The notes under the pieces are model-generated. The model saw only the letters and a list, made by a program, of their open reading frames with translations. It made no database searches and was not told the origin of the DNA. Shown in pieces: positions 15,262-23,168 of a stretch of 64,000 bases of DNA (position 1 is the stretch's first letter; the number at the start of each line of letters is the position of its first letter). Made by a program: the position numbers and the translations under genes. Source of the DNA: Bacillota bacterium (GTDB lineage Bacteria; Bacillota; UBA4882; UBA8346); assembly GCA_023400055.1 (NCBI GenBank), contig JAEXFN010000005.1, positions 62,001 to 126,000 of the forward strand. The letters run 5' to 3'.

Positions 15262-16046
15262 TGCAAATGCGCAAATTCTGGTCATGGTTCTGGTTGGGAC
15301 TGGGCGGCCTTTATTTTTTCATTCCGCTGCTGGCGACCTTCTTGTTTTCATTACGGCGCCAAAAGGACGTGCTCAGTTTTCTCGCCTATGAGAACGTTTT
15401 TAAAGATCCCAATTTTATTGCGTCGTTCCTCTTCTCGGCGGAAATGGCGGTATTCACCGTCCTGGCCGCTTTGGTGCTGATGTTGCCGACCGCCTTCCTG
15501 ATTCACTGGAAATTTCCGAAGATCAGACCGTTCATCGAAACCTGCACCATGCTTCCTTTTGTAATCCCTCCGATTGTGCTGGTTTTTGGCTTAATCCGTT
15601 TGTACAGCCGGCCGCCGCTGACCCTGGTGGGAACTCCGGCGTTGCTCGTCGCCGGCTATATTGTGCTGGCGTTCCCCTATATTTATCGGTCGATCGACAC
15701 CGGCTTCCGATCGATGGACCTGAAAACGTTGATGGAGGCATCGTTGAGCCTGGGAGCGAACCGGATCGTCGCTTTTTTTGAGGTCATTCTGCCCAACCTG
15801 CGGACCAGTCTGCTCTCGGCCGCCTTTTTGACTTTTTCGATTGTGATGGGCGAATTGACCTTCGCCGTGATGCTGGGTTGGCCGGCTTTCGGCCCTTATA
15901 TGGCGCTGGTCGGGCGGGACCTGGCTTACGAACCGGCGGCCCTTTCGGTCTTCAGCTTCTTCCTGACCTGGGTCTCGATCGCGGTGATTCGTTGGATTAC
16001 CTACGGTTTTACCGGCAGGGGCGGCTTTTCCGGCGGGGCGCATTGA
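15258..16046 (+). CDS. ABC transporter permease, second subunit
   Basis: The partner permease, 262 residues, with roughly six membrane spans (FWLGLGGLYFFIPLLATFLFS, VFTVLAALVLMLPTAFLI, MLPFVIPPIVLVFGLIRL). The coupling loop is LMEASLSLGANRIVAFFEVILP. The ATG at 15258 overlaps the upstream stop (ATGA). A longer frame reading from 15225 is not supported by a ribosome binding site. The pair resembles PotB/PotC- or FbpB-half-type permeases. A 77-bp gap with no terminator separates it from the ATPase gene. Confidence 0.92.
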   Translation: MMQMRKFWSWFWLGLGGLYFFIPLLATFLFSLRRQKDVLSFLAYENVFKDPNFIASFLFSAEMAVFTVLAALVLMLPTAFLIHWKFPKIRPFIETCTMLPFVIPPIVLVFGLIRLYSRPPLTLVGTPALLVAGYIVLAFPYIYRSIDTGFRSMDLKTLMEASLSLGANRIVAFFEVILPNLRTSLLSAAFLTFSIVMGELTFAVMLGWPAFGPYMALVGRDLAYEPAALSVFSFFLTWVSIAVIRWITYGFTGRGGFSGGAH

Positions 16047-16123
16047 GAACGGCTGGCGAATCTTACCTTGCCGGTTTTCAAAATACCGTTGGAAGGACGC
16101 TTTAACTGAAATATGGGGAGGAA

Positions 16124-17203
16124 ATGATGGCTTTTCTCGAGTTGACCGGGATTCATAAAAAATTTGGCAAACAATTCGCGGTGCAGGATTTTAATCTGGA
16201 GGTTCAAAAAGGAGAATTTATTTCCTTTCTGGGGGGCAGCGGCTGCGGGAAAACGACCACGCTCCGGATGATCGCCGGCTTTGAGTTGCCGACTGCGGGC
16301 CAGATCCGCATCGCTGACCGGGATGTCAGCAATGTGGCGCCCAATCGCCGTCAGGTCGGCATGGTTTTTCAAAACTACGCGCTGTTTCCGAATATGAATG
16401 TCATCCAAAATGTAGCCTTCGGTCTGAAAGTAGCCGGCGTGGCACCAAAAAGCCGGTCGGAACGGGCCGAAAAATTGCTGAAAATGGTTCACTTGGATGG
16501 ATTTCAAACCCGGTTTCCGCACCAGTTGTCCGGCGGCCAACAGCAGCGGGTGGCACTAGCCCGGGCGTTGGCCATCGAACCGCAGGTTTTGCTGCTTGAT
16601 GAACCGTTGTCGGCGCTCGATGCCAAAATCCGCCTGAAACTGCGCCAGGAGATCCGGGCGTTGCAGCAGGAACTGGGGATCACGACGATTTATGTCACGC
16701 ATGATCAAGAAGAGGCCCTGTCGCTTTCCGATCGGATCGTGGTGATGAAGGACGGTCGGATCGAACAGGTGGGAACTCCGGCGGAGATCTACCATCACCC
16801 CGCGTCGCTATTTGTGGCGTCATTCATCGGAACGCTGAACCGCCTCGCCGCCGAAGTGGCGGAACCGGAAGGCGGGAAGCTGGCCGTGGCCGGACAGCCG
16901 GTAACGACAACGGGCGCTTTATCCCATAAAAGGGGCGCACGGGTATCTCTCGGGTTGCGGCCGGAGCGACTGACATTGAAACGGGAAAACGCCAACGAGA
17001 ACTGCCTATCCGGTATCCTGGCCCATGTCAATCTGTTAGGAGCGGTTGTCCGCTTGTCGGTCCGCATCGACGAACAGGAAATTCAGATCGATACTTTTAA
17101 TAATCCGAGCATCGACATTCCCGAGACCGGTCAAAAGATTCAGGTCTTTTTCCCGCCAGAGGCGTGCCAGGTGATGGAAGCGATCGAAAGTCCGGCTTCG
17201 TAA
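16124..17203 (+). CDS. ABC transporter ATP-binding protein (PotA/FbpC type)
   Basis: The cytoplasmic ATPase that energises the importer, 359 residues. Walker A is GGSGCGKTT (near 38), the Q-loop is MVFQNYALFP, the signature is LSGGQQQR (about 137-144), Walker B is VLLLDEPLSALD and the switch is THDQEEA. A C-terminal extension of about 120 residues (ASFIGTLNRLAAEV, then SLGLRPERLTLKRE) is a TOBE-type regulatory domain, as in PotA, FbpC and MalK. The start ATG follows GGGGAGG. It is the last gene of the operon and is followed by a terminator. Confidence 0.95.
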   Translation: MMAFLELTGIHKKFGKQFAVQDFNLEVQKGEFISFLGGSGCGKTTTLRMIAGFELPTAGQIRIADRDVSNVAPNRRQVGMVFQNYALFPNMNVIQNVAFGLKVAGVAPKSRSERAEKLLKMVHLDGFQTRFPHQLSGGQQQRVALARALAIEPQVLLLDEPLSALDAKIRLKLRQEIRALQQELGITTIYVTHDQEEALSLSDRIVVMKDGRIEQVGTPAEIYHHPASLFVASFIGTLNRLAAEVAEPEGGKLAVAGQPVTTTGALSHKRGARVSLGLRPERLTLKRENANENCLSGILAHVNLLGAVVRLSVRIDEQEIQIDTFNNPSIDIPETGQKIQVFFPPEACQVMEAIESPAS

Positions 17204-17246
17204 GGCGGAACCATTCTTTTCCGGTCGGTGCAATCCTAATTTTAAT

Positions 17247-17271
17247 CCTCCGTGCGTTGCGGAGGTTTTTT
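17247..17271 (+). terminator. Rho-independent terminator of the ABC importer operon
   Basis: CCTCCG (17247-17252) pairs with CGGAGG (17260-17265), followed by six T's. The next 245 bp up to the riboswitch promoter hold no recognisable feature. Confidence 0.85.
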
Positions 17272-17516
17272 GCGTTATAGGCGATCGGTTGTTGCAGAGC
17301 TCTCATTTTTTCGTTATATTCAGGAATTTGGTGTCAAGCTCCGGTGAGAGCCGACTCATTTTTCAATTGAGACCCTCCGAGTCATTTGGGGTGTGGGATT
17401 TTAAACCAATGTTAAAATGTTAGTATCGCGACATCTTTACGCCCAACCGAACCGGACAATAGAATAAAATGTGTTAATATGAGGGCACGCCAATGGGTTT
17501 AAAAGCACAGCATATA

Positions 17517-17545
17517 TTGACAGTGTTTCAGTACGATAATATAAT
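17517..17545 (+). promoter_or_regulatory. Consensus promoter of the c-di-GMP riboswitch transcript
   Basis: TTGACA at 17517-17522 and TATAAT at 17540-17545 with a 17-bp spacer match the sigma-A consensus exactly. Transcription would start near 17552, about 40 bases before the aptamer. Confidence 0.9.
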
Positions 17546-17589
17546 TTACAGAGTAATGCTTTCTGCGAGGAATTAATCGAGTTTCCAAT

Positions 17590-17677
17590 AAGCTTGAAAC
17601 GGCAAACCTGTCGAAAGGCGGGGACGCAAAGCTACGAGCCTAAAGTGATAAACTATGGTAGTCGGGTTGCCAAGGCG
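17590..17677 (+). ncRNA. Cyclic di-GMP-I (GEMM-I) riboswitch
   Basis: The aptamer shows the diagnostic blocks in order: GGCAAACC opening P1b, a CGAAAG GNRA tetraloop, GGGGACGCAAAGC, the tetraloop receptor around GCCTAAA and TATGG, and GGTAGTCGGGTTGCC closing. The ligand is c-di-GMP. A terminator hairpin starts 15 bases downstream, so control is by transcription termination. Whether ligand binding turns expression on or off cannot be read directly. The next gene downstream is an HD-GYP phosphodiesterase, which degrades the ligand, so this is probably a feedback circuit. Confidence 0.95.
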
Positions 17678-17691
17678 GAATAATTTTTGAT

Positions 17692-17726
17692 AAAGCCATG
17701 GCTATTGCGCATGGCTTTGTTTTTTA
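17692..17726 (+). terminator. Expression-platform terminator of the c-di-GMP riboswitch
   Basis: AAAGCCATG (17692-17700) pairs with CATGGCTTT (17710-17718), then G and six T's. It lies directly after the GEMM-I aptamer. The 300 bases between it and the HD-GYP gene contain a short frame (ATG 17864 to TAG 17950, 28 residues, LAILLDRNEPYLTN within) with no clear ribosome binding site. It may be a remnant of an N-terminal domain or chance. Confidence 0.9.
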
Positions 17727-18033
17727 GTACGGAGTTGCAATTTTTTTGAGGTTTTCGAAAAACCTGTTGCAACATGGACTGCGATGATCACCGGTGAGAG
17801 AGCCTGATATAGTAAGGCTTGGCAGTTAGCGAGACCCGTTTTCCAATTCAACAGGAATATCGGATGATTGGCGCCGAACTGGCTATCCTCCTGGACCGGA
17901 ATGAACCCTACCTCACGAACTCTTTGCGGCTATACAACGAAGCAAGATAGGGATTACAACTTACGAGAACTTAACGGTCAAACTTCACCACAATTGGATG
18001 AACCGCTTAATTTTGGCAAAGGAGCAACCAGGC

Positions 18034-18741
18034 ATGGGCCTTAAACCCGATGAAAAAGCTAAGCTAGTGTTCACTCATGACGAAATGGAGCGATTTAGCC
18101 CGTTTTTAGCAACGGATGCAACGCTCGATAAACAAGCCCAGGATTTTGCAAAAAAGATTTTATTTCAAACCGTCAATGCCTTATCGTTAATGCTCGCCGA
18201 GCGGGACCCTTATACATACCACCATCAGGAACGGATGGCCAAGATAGCCGAGGCCATTGCCATCGAAATCGGTTTGTCGGAAGCCAAGGTCAGTATCATC
18301 AAAATGGCGGCCAAAGTCCACGATATCGGCAAAATCCGCATTCCCATCGAGATCCTATGTAAATCGGGTCAAATCGACGAGTTTGAGTTCGGCATCATTA
18401 AAACCCATCCCCAAGTCGGTTTTGATATCTTAAACAATATCGAATTTCCCTGGCCCATCGCCCAAATTGTATTGCAACACCACGAACGGCTGAATGGTTC
18501 CGGCTATCCGCACGGCCTGCGGGGTGAGCACATTCTATTGGAAGCGAGGGTTCTGGCGGTCGCCGACGTGGTGGAGGCGATGGCCTCCCACCGGCCTTAC
18601 CGGCCGGCGCTTGGGGTAGCCGCCGCGCTGAACGAAATCTCCCAAAATCGGGATGTGTTGTATGATGCTTTAGCGGTCGACGGGTGCATGAACTTAAGCC
18701 GAAAAATGGATTTTGCCAATGAGGATTCGTATTTCGCATAA
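18034..18741 (+). CDS. HD-GYP domain protein, probable c-di-GMP phosphodiesterase
   Basis: It hydrolyses cyclic di-GMP to pGpG or GMP. With the ATG at 18034 (AAGGAG at 18019-18024) the product has 235 residues. The HD-GYP domain fills most of it: His-rich YTYHHQERMAK (60-70), the metal-binding VHDIGK with the HD pair at 96-97, THPQVGFDIL (124-133), then IVLQHHERLNGSGYP with HH at 149-150 and GYP at 157-159, and finally VLAVADVVEAM. No receiver, PAS or membrane domain precedes it, so it is a stand-alone cytosolic enzyme. Upstream is a c-di-GMP riboswitch with a terminator, which makes feedback control of its own substrate likely. An ATG at 17998 lacks a ribosome binding site. Confidence 0.92.
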   Translation: MGLKPDEKAKLVFTHDEMERFSPFLATDATLDKQAQDFAKKILFQTVNALSLMLAERDPYTYHHQERMAKIAEAIAIEIGLSEAKVSIIKMAAKVHDIGKIRIPIEILCKSGQIDEFEFGIIKTHPQVGFDILNNIEFPWPIAQIVLQHHERLNGSGYPHGLRGEHILLEARVLAVADVVEAMASHRPYRPALGVAAALNEISQNRDVLYDALAVDGCMNLSRKMDFANEDSYFA

Positions 18742-18776
18742 AGCGGATCTGTGCCGATGCTATTTTGAGTTTTTAG

Positions 18777-18808
18777 AAAGACCCTCACCTTTGGGAAGGG
18801 TCTTTTTT
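18777..18808 (+). terminator. Rho-independent terminator of the HD-GYP gene
   Basis: AAAGACCCT (18777-18785) pairs with AGGGTCTTT (18797-18805) with a continuing T-run, 36 bp after the stop. Confidence 0.9.
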
Positions 18809-18970
18809 ATCGTAAGAAGGCAATTGGGTGGGATTGACACTGAATACTCGCGTCGAAACTTGATGGCTGCCTGTTTTTTGATTTGACTTATAGATCAGCG
18901 CCGTTTGGATTCATAGAGTTTTGGGGGTTAAGGTATTGCAAAATAATCTGTTTTCACTTGTGCAAAAGCA

Positions 18971-18999
18971 TTGACAGGATTTAGAATGTGGGGTATGAT
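18971..18999 (+). promoter_or_regulatory. Promoter of the YezD-like gene pair
   Basis: TTGACA at 18971-18976 and TATGAT at 18994-18999 have a 17-bp spacer. Downstream, around 19030-19043, lies TTATAAGGAATTAATTG. Its GGAATT core recurs near the promoter of the next operon (19.69 kb), a possible shared regulator site. Confidence 0.75.
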
Positions 19000-19116
19000 T
19001 ACCCTATATATAAGTAAATTAGTAGGTTTATAAGGAATTAATTGAAATGATCCGCATAGGATATAAAGATTGGAGAACAGTCGGTTGCCCAAAAATCGGT
19101 GAAGCGAGGTGGCGAG

Positions 19117-19302
19117 ATGGCGATTGCCAAAACGGTTCGATCATCCTTCAGCGGCTTGGAGACGGGTCAATTGATTCTGACCAGTTTGCGCGGCTTGAAG
19201 AATGGCTCGATCACGATTATCAAGCAAGATGATCAGATCATCCAGGTAAATATCTGCGAAAAAGTTCCCAGTGCACATCGATGTCCCCCGTTAGCGATTT
19301 GA
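19117..19302 (+). CDS. YezD-family (DUF2292) small protein, first copy
   Basis: A 61-residue protein with the core LKNGSITIIKQDDQIIQVNICEK. It matches the YezD/DUF2292 pattern of one helix followed by a beta-hairpin ending in VQIE-like residues. The biochemical role of this family is not established. Its members are often found beside sulfur acquisition genes in Bacillota, which agrees with the operon starting at 19905. The ATG at 19117 follows GAGGTGG. The C-terminal tail (SAHRCPPLAI) replaces the usual KIRL ending, so this copy is more divergent than the second one. Confidence 0.75.
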   Translation: MAIAKTVRSSFSGLETGQLILTSLRGLKNGSITIIKQDDQIIQVNICEKVPSAHRCPPLAI

Positions 19303-19358
19303 TAGTTTGAAAATCGAAACATTGGGAGAGCGGATATCTCCCAAAAGGGGAGAATGAC

Positions 19359-19517
19359 GTGAGTGAGAATGTAAAAACCGATGGTCCAATCGCGGAAGCG
19401 GATCTTAAGAAGTTGCTGCTGATGTTGGAAAAAGTTTCTTTCGGCTCCATAACCCTGATCATTCAAAACGGTAAAGTGGTTCAGATTGAAAGGAATGAGA
19501 AACTGCGGCTGAAGTAA
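19359..19517 (+). CDS. YezD-family (DUF2292) small protein, second copy
   Basis: A 52-residue frame beginning with GTG after an AGGGGAGA box. It encodes DLKKLLLMLEKVSFGSITLI, then IQNGKVVQIERNEKLRLK. This is the full YezD pattern: a helix, then FGSITLIIQ-GKVVQIE, and a basic KLRLK end. It is shorter than common gene-calling cutoffs, but the family match and ribosome binding site make it convincing. It shares the promoter at 18971 with the first copy. Two different YezD proteins in a row, directly before an organosulfur operon, suggest a role in sulfur supply; the mechanism is unknown. Confidence 0.85.
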   Translation: MSENVKTDGPIAEADLKKLLLMLEKVSFGSITLIIQNGKVVQIERNEKLRLK

Positions 19518-19642
19518 GGCAGTTGCGGATAAAACGGTTGCCTCAGGCGGAACATTCCGCGGGAGAATGCCACCTGTTTGATGAATCCATGCGCTGGTAA
19601 CTGTGGATTTTCTATCTTACATACTTTTTAAACAAGTTTCTG

Positions 19643-19671
19643 TTGACAAATCGCTGGCCTGATATTACGAT
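19643..19671 (+). promoter_or_regulatory. Promoter of the desulfinase/ABC operon
   Basis: TTGACA at 19643-19648 and TACGAT at 19666-19671 are separated by 17 bp. Just downstream, CCAGATTGGAATTTATAAG overlaps the likely start of transcription and shares GGAATT with the site below the YezD promoter. An operator for a sulfur-responsive regulator such as CymR is possible but is only an inference. Confidence 0.7.
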
Positions 19672-19684
19672 AATAATAACCTAG

Positions 19685-19852
19685 TAACCAGATTGGAATT
19701 TATAAGTTTATAGCGTAACCCCTGGTGCGATTGGCAATGATTTTATTGCATCCGACCGGGCCGGTTCGAACCATTAGTTGACCAGACAACTGGAGACTAA
19801 GCCGATATCCGTGAAAGGCAAACACGCGGGTATGATTGCTTAGTCTTTTTTT
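19685..19852 (+). ncRNA. Structured 5' leader with terminator, unrecognised riboswitch candidate
   Basis: Between the promoter and the first desulfinase gene lies a 170-base leader rich in possible helices: GCAAT/ATTGC (19734-19750), ACCGGGCCGGT, and GGTTCGAACC (19763-19772). It ends with an intrinsic terminator, AGACTAAGC (19794-19802) with GCTTAGTCT (19838-19846) and a T-run to 19852. An earlier TTAGT-TGACCAGACAAC segment (from 19774) can pair with the ACTAA of the terminator arm, giving a mutually exclusive antiterminator. It does not match the S-box, T-box, TPP, FMN, cobalamin or glycine patterns that I know. The palindrome GGTTCGAACC recurs at 19861-19870. Confidence 0.6.
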
Positions 19853-19904
19853 GTACCTGGGGTTCGAACCGGGACGGAGGCGCCAGACATGAAAGGAGAT
19901 CAAG

Positions 19905-20942
19905 ATGAGTTCTCAGAACAGTGGCAAACAGATTCTTTATACCATCTGCCCGGTGGGTAATGCCAGTTATATAGCAGCCCATAAGGGGTGGCTCGCCGCA
20001 GGCCTGGTCGGGCTGGGCGTCGCCGCTACCCGCTTGCAAACGCTGGCGAAGGAGCGTTGGGCGGCTCATTTTACCTACGAGGAGCCGGCCTTGTTCCGGG
20101 AGGGCGGCAATATCCCGCCGACCTGGGCCAAATCGCGCGGCGCCGAGCCGGTGTTGTTGGGTTTGACTTTTTTGGACTGGAAGCAATATATCCTGGTGCG
20201 CAAGGATTCTGCTATTCAGGCGGTGGAACAATTGCGCGGCCGCAAGCTGGGAATCCCGGTTAATTCGGGGTATCCGCCGGTGGACTTCTGGAAAGCCACT
20301 TCGCAACGCGGGTTCGAAACGGCCTTGGCGGCGCGCGGCGTCAGCGGCGCCGAGGTGCGTTACGTCGAGCTGGCCGATGACTACCAGGCGCGGCGGCAGG
20401 TGGATCTCACCGGCCGGCCTGGGGAGCGGGAGAGCGAGGCGTTGCTCAACGGAGAGGTCGATGCGATCTTTTACACCGGCACCTGGGTTCAGGCGTTGCT
20501 GGAGACCGGCCGGGTACGTTCCATCTTTGAAGTCAGCGCCGCTCCCCAGGTGATCTGGCCGCTCAGTAACGATAACCCCATCATTCTGACGGTCAGCCGT
20601 CCCTTGGCGGAGGAAGCGCCGCAGATCGTCATCGAATACCTGAAGCAGGTGCTGCTGGCGGCGGAATGGGCTAAAACCAACCGTAACGAGGTGGAGGAGA
20701 TCTTCGCCGTCCAGACCTTCGGCACGCCGGCCCAAGTCGTGGCGGCCCGGCCCGCCGATTTTCACCGCCGGCTTACGCCGGAACTCACGGAGCGGGGGCT
20801 CTTGGCGCTCGAAAGTCAACAACGGTTTTTATACGATCACGGTTATATTACCAAAACCTTTGCCGTGGAGAAGTGGGCCGACGACCGCTTCTTGAAAGCA
20901 GCCCACCAGGCGCTCGACGGCGCGGTGGCGGCCAAGCGGTGA
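19905..20942 (+). CDS. DszB-like sulfinate desulfinase, first paralogue
   Basis: A 345-residue protein of the periplasmic-binding-protein fold but without a signal peptide. It resembles 2'-hydroxybiphenyl-2-sulfinate desulfinase (DszB), which releases sulfite from a sulfinate. The catalytic set of DszB (Cys27, His60, Arg70) is matched by Cys15 in YTICPVGNAS, His55 in AHFTYEEPA and Arg65 in LFREGGNIPP, with His-to-Arg spacing identical to DszB. Later VLLGLTF, DSAIQAVEQLRGRKLGI and the C-terminal FAVEKWADDRFL also fit. These proteins are easily annotated as ABC substrate-binding proteins. The ATG follows AAAGGAG. It is first in an operon with a paralogue and an SsuABC-type importer. A cytosolic enzyme that cleaves C-S bonds without oxygen is the best reading; the substrate is unknown and may not be aromatic. 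Confidence 0.75.
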   Translation: MSSQNSGKQILYTICPVGNASYIAAHKGWLAAGLVGLGVAATRLQTLAKERWAAHFTYEEPALFREGGNIPPTWAKSRGAEPVLLGLTFLDWKQYILVRKDSAIQAVEQLRGRKLGIPVNSGYPPVDFWKATSQRGFETALAARGVSGAEVRYVELADDYQARRQVDLTGRPGERESEALLNGEVDAIFYTGTWVQALLETGRVRSIFEVSAAPQVIWPLSNDNPIILTVSRPLAEEAPQIVIEYLKQVLLAAEWAKTNRNEVEEIFAVQTFGTPAQVVAARPADFHRRLTPELTERGLLALESQQRFLYDHGYITKTFAVEKWADDRFLKAAHQALDGAVAAKR

Positions 20943-20975
20943 GACGAACATCTTTGGAACTGGGGAGGAATTGTA

Positions 20976-21995
20976 ATGACTACGGACACGGGTCGTGGAC
21001 GACCGGAGATTCGTTATACCATTTGCCCGGTGGGCAATGCCAGCTATATTGCTGCGACTGAAGGCTGGCTGGCCGAGGGGCTGGCGGAAGCCGGGGTATC
21101 CGCCATCAAGCTGCAGACGCTGCCGCAAGAGCGCTGGAAAGTCCATTTTACTTATGAAGATCCCGCTCTGTTCCGGGAGGGCGGCAATATCCCGCCGATC
21201 TGGGCCAAATCGCGCGGCGCCGAACCGGTGCTGCTCGGCTGGACCTTCCTGGCTTGGAAACAAGCCATTCTGGTCCGAGCGGACTCGCCGCTGCGCTCCG
21301 CCGAACAGCTGCGCCATAAACGGCTGGGTGTGACCCGCAATCGTAGCGCGTTGGTGGATTTCTGGAAAGCCACCGTCGAACGGGGCTTCGAAACCGCGTT
21401 GATCGCCCGGGGCTTGACTCCGGCCGAGGTGGAATTCGTCGAATTGCCGGTCGAACAGGGCAAGGGCCATCGCGACACCGCCGCGTTGGAAGCATTGAAC
21501 GAGGGCCGGGTGGATGCCGTTTATTACGGCGGGACCTGGCTGCAATCGCTGCTGGATAGCGGCAAGGTCCGCTCCATTTTCGAACTGAGCGCCGATCCCG
21601 CGCTGCTCTGGCCGATCAGCAATGAGAATCCGAACATCCTCACGGTCAGCCGGAAACTGGCGGAAGAAGCGCCGGAAGTGGTCGTCGCTTATCTGAAGCA
21701 GATCCTGAAAGCGGCGGAATGGGCCAAAACCCACCGCGCCGAGGTGGAAAGCATTTTTGCCGAACAGACTTCGGGAACCCCCGCCCAGGTCGCGGCGGCC
21801 CGCCCGGCCGATTTTCACCTGCAGCTGGCGCCGCAAGCCTCCGAGCAGGGACTGTTGGCTTTGGACAGCCAGAAGCGTTTCCTGTTGGAGCGCGGCTATA
21901 TCGAACGGGATTTTGCCATCGAGAAATGGCTGGAACCCCGCTTCCTGCAGCGCGCTTTGTCTGAATCGCAGAGCGCCCGGGCGGCTGCGGTCTGA
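20976..21995 (+). CDS. DszB-like sulfinate desulfinase, second paralogue
   Basis: A 339-residue paralogue of the upstream gene, without a signal peptide. The catalytic positions are kept: Cys17 in YTICPVGNAS, His57 in VHFTYEDPA and Arg67 in LFREGGNIPP. The C-terminal IEKWLEPRFL matches the DszB-type ending. The central region differs: RNRSALVDFWKATVERGFE replaces the corresponding segment, and the insert around 155-170 is shorter. The two enzymes therefore may have different substrates or form a heteromer. AGGAATTG precedes the ATG. Spacing to the first gene is 33 bp, with no terminator. Both are followed by a genuine exported binding protein, which argues that these two are not simply transport components. 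Confidence 0.75.
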   Translation: MTTDTGRGRPEIRYTICPVGNASYIAATEGWLAEGLAEAGVSAIKLQTLPQERWKVHFTYEDPALFREGGNIPPIWAKSRGAEPVLLGWTFLAWKQAILVRADSPLRSAEQLRHKRLGVTRNRSALVDFWKATVERGFETALIARGLTPAEVEFVELPVEQGKGHRDTAALEALNEGRVDAVYYGGTWLQSLLDSGKVRSIFELSADPALLWPISNENPNILTVSRKLAEEAPEVVVAYLKQILKAAEWAKTHRAEVESIFAEQTSGTPAQVAAARPADFHLQLAPQASEQGLLALDSQKRFLLERGYIERDFAIEKWLEPRFLQRALSESQSARAAAV

Positions 21996-22049
21996 GCCGG
22001 AGCGCTATTTTTTTATACCGTTTATATTTGGAAAGGAGAATTCTTACCC

Positions 22050-23042
22050 ATGAAAGAGCTGAAAAAGGTTTTAGACAAGCGATGGTTGTTTCTGGCCCTG
22101 GTGTTGTTATTCATCGCGGCCAGCGGTTTAAGTTATGGCCAGGAAAAGCTGGCCGTCTTCAAGGCAGGCGCCCAGGACTGGCAGTATGTCGCCAGAGAAA
22201 AAGGTTGGCTCGACGGGCCATTCGCCAAATTGGGAACCAAATTTGAGATCACCGAGTATGGCGTCGGCAACGAAGGGATCCTCTTCGAACGGGGTGACCT
22301 GCATATCGCGCAACGGATGTTATACCCGACCATCCTCGCCAAAAGCGCCGGATTCGACATCGTAGTGGTGGAAGCCTCAAAACATCCCGATCCCAAGATC
22401 GCCAGCATCGTCGTACCGACGGACTCGCCGATCAAAACCTTCGTCGACCTCAAAGGGAAGAAGGTCGCGGCCTGGCGTTTGGGTTGCCCCTACATGGTCC
22501 TATTCGAGTTGATTGAACAGCAAAACTGGGATCTCTCCGATATCAAGTTCATTAACATACCGGCCACCGAGTATAAAACGGTGCTGCTTTCCAAAGAGGT
22601 CGATGCCATCGCGGTCCATCCCCACATCGAGGCGGCGCCCCTGATCCTGCAAGGTTTGGCCCGCGAAATCGCCTACCCCACCAAGAATTCCAACTACGTG
22701 AACGGCGGCGGCATCACGGTGGCCTTTACCCCGCGGTCGGTGGCGGATAAGTACCCGGAATTGCTCAAGCTGTATATCAAGATTCAGAAGCAAACCCGCC
22801 AATGGATCCTGAAAAATCAGGATGAAGCCGCGCGGATCGTGGAGAAATACCGCCGGGTCCCGGCAGCCAACTCCAAGTTTTCCTGGGAGCGCACCGAGGC
22901 CACTTGGGGTGACGAACTATCTTATCAGAAACTGGTATCCGAAAGCGAACGGACGCAGGAATGGCTGATTAAGCACCAGGATATCCCCGCCGACAAGCGA
23001 GTGGATATCAAGGCCTTATTCGACAAGCGCTTTTTCAAATAA
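22050..23042 (+). CDS. ABC transporter substrate-binding protein (SsuA/TauA type)
   Basis: The exported ligand-binding component, 330 residues. A basic N-terminus and hydrophobic segment (WLFLALVLLFIAASGLS) form the signal sequence. The mature protein has the NitT/TauT/SsuA pattern: EKLAVFKAGAQDWQYVAREKGWLDGPFAKLG, ISRN-like ligand positions around GDLHIAQRMLYPTILAK, VVPTDSPIKTFVDLKGKKVAAWRLG, and later VDAIAVHPHIEAA. AAAGGAGA precedes the ATG. It sits between the DszB-like pair and the permease, so the transported ligand is probably a sulfonate or sulfinate that feeds the cytosolic enzymes (inference from context). Confidence 0.88.
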   Translation: MKELKKVLDKRWLFLALVLLFIAASGLSYGQEKLAVFKAGAQDWQYVAREKGWLDGPFAKLGTKFEITEYGVGNEGILFERGDLHIAQRMLYPTILAKSAGFDIVVVEASKHPDPKIASIVVPTDSPIKTFVDLKGKKVAAWRLGCPYMVLFELIEQQNWDLSDIKFINIPATEYKTVLLSKEVDAIAVHPHIEAAPLILQGLAREIAYPTKNSNYVNGGGITVAFTPRSVADKYPELLKLYIKIQKQTRQWILKNQDEAARIVEKYRRVPAANSKFSWERTEATWGDELSYQKLVSESERTQEWLIKHQDIPADKRVDIKALFDKRFFK

Positions 23043-23168
23043 GCCGGCGTCCGGGAGTGTGTCCCGGGAACGGGACCCGATGAAACGGCTTGAAAATTTG
23101 TTTTGCGGTTCCGCCGCGCCTGCCCCAACGGCAGGGCGGCGGAGTCGGCAACGGAGGTTTAGCTTTCG

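Noticed and set aside
19763..19870. tRNA gene suggested by GGTTCGAACC (T-arm-like) sequences
   Set aside because: No acceptor stem, D-arm or anticodon arm can be arranged around either copy; the palindrome alone explains the resemblance.
19797..20822. 341-residue minus-strand frame over the first DszB-like gene
   Set aside because: Shadow of a GC-rich gene; its translation is Arg/Gln/Leu-rich without motifs. A similar shadow lies at 20829-21836.
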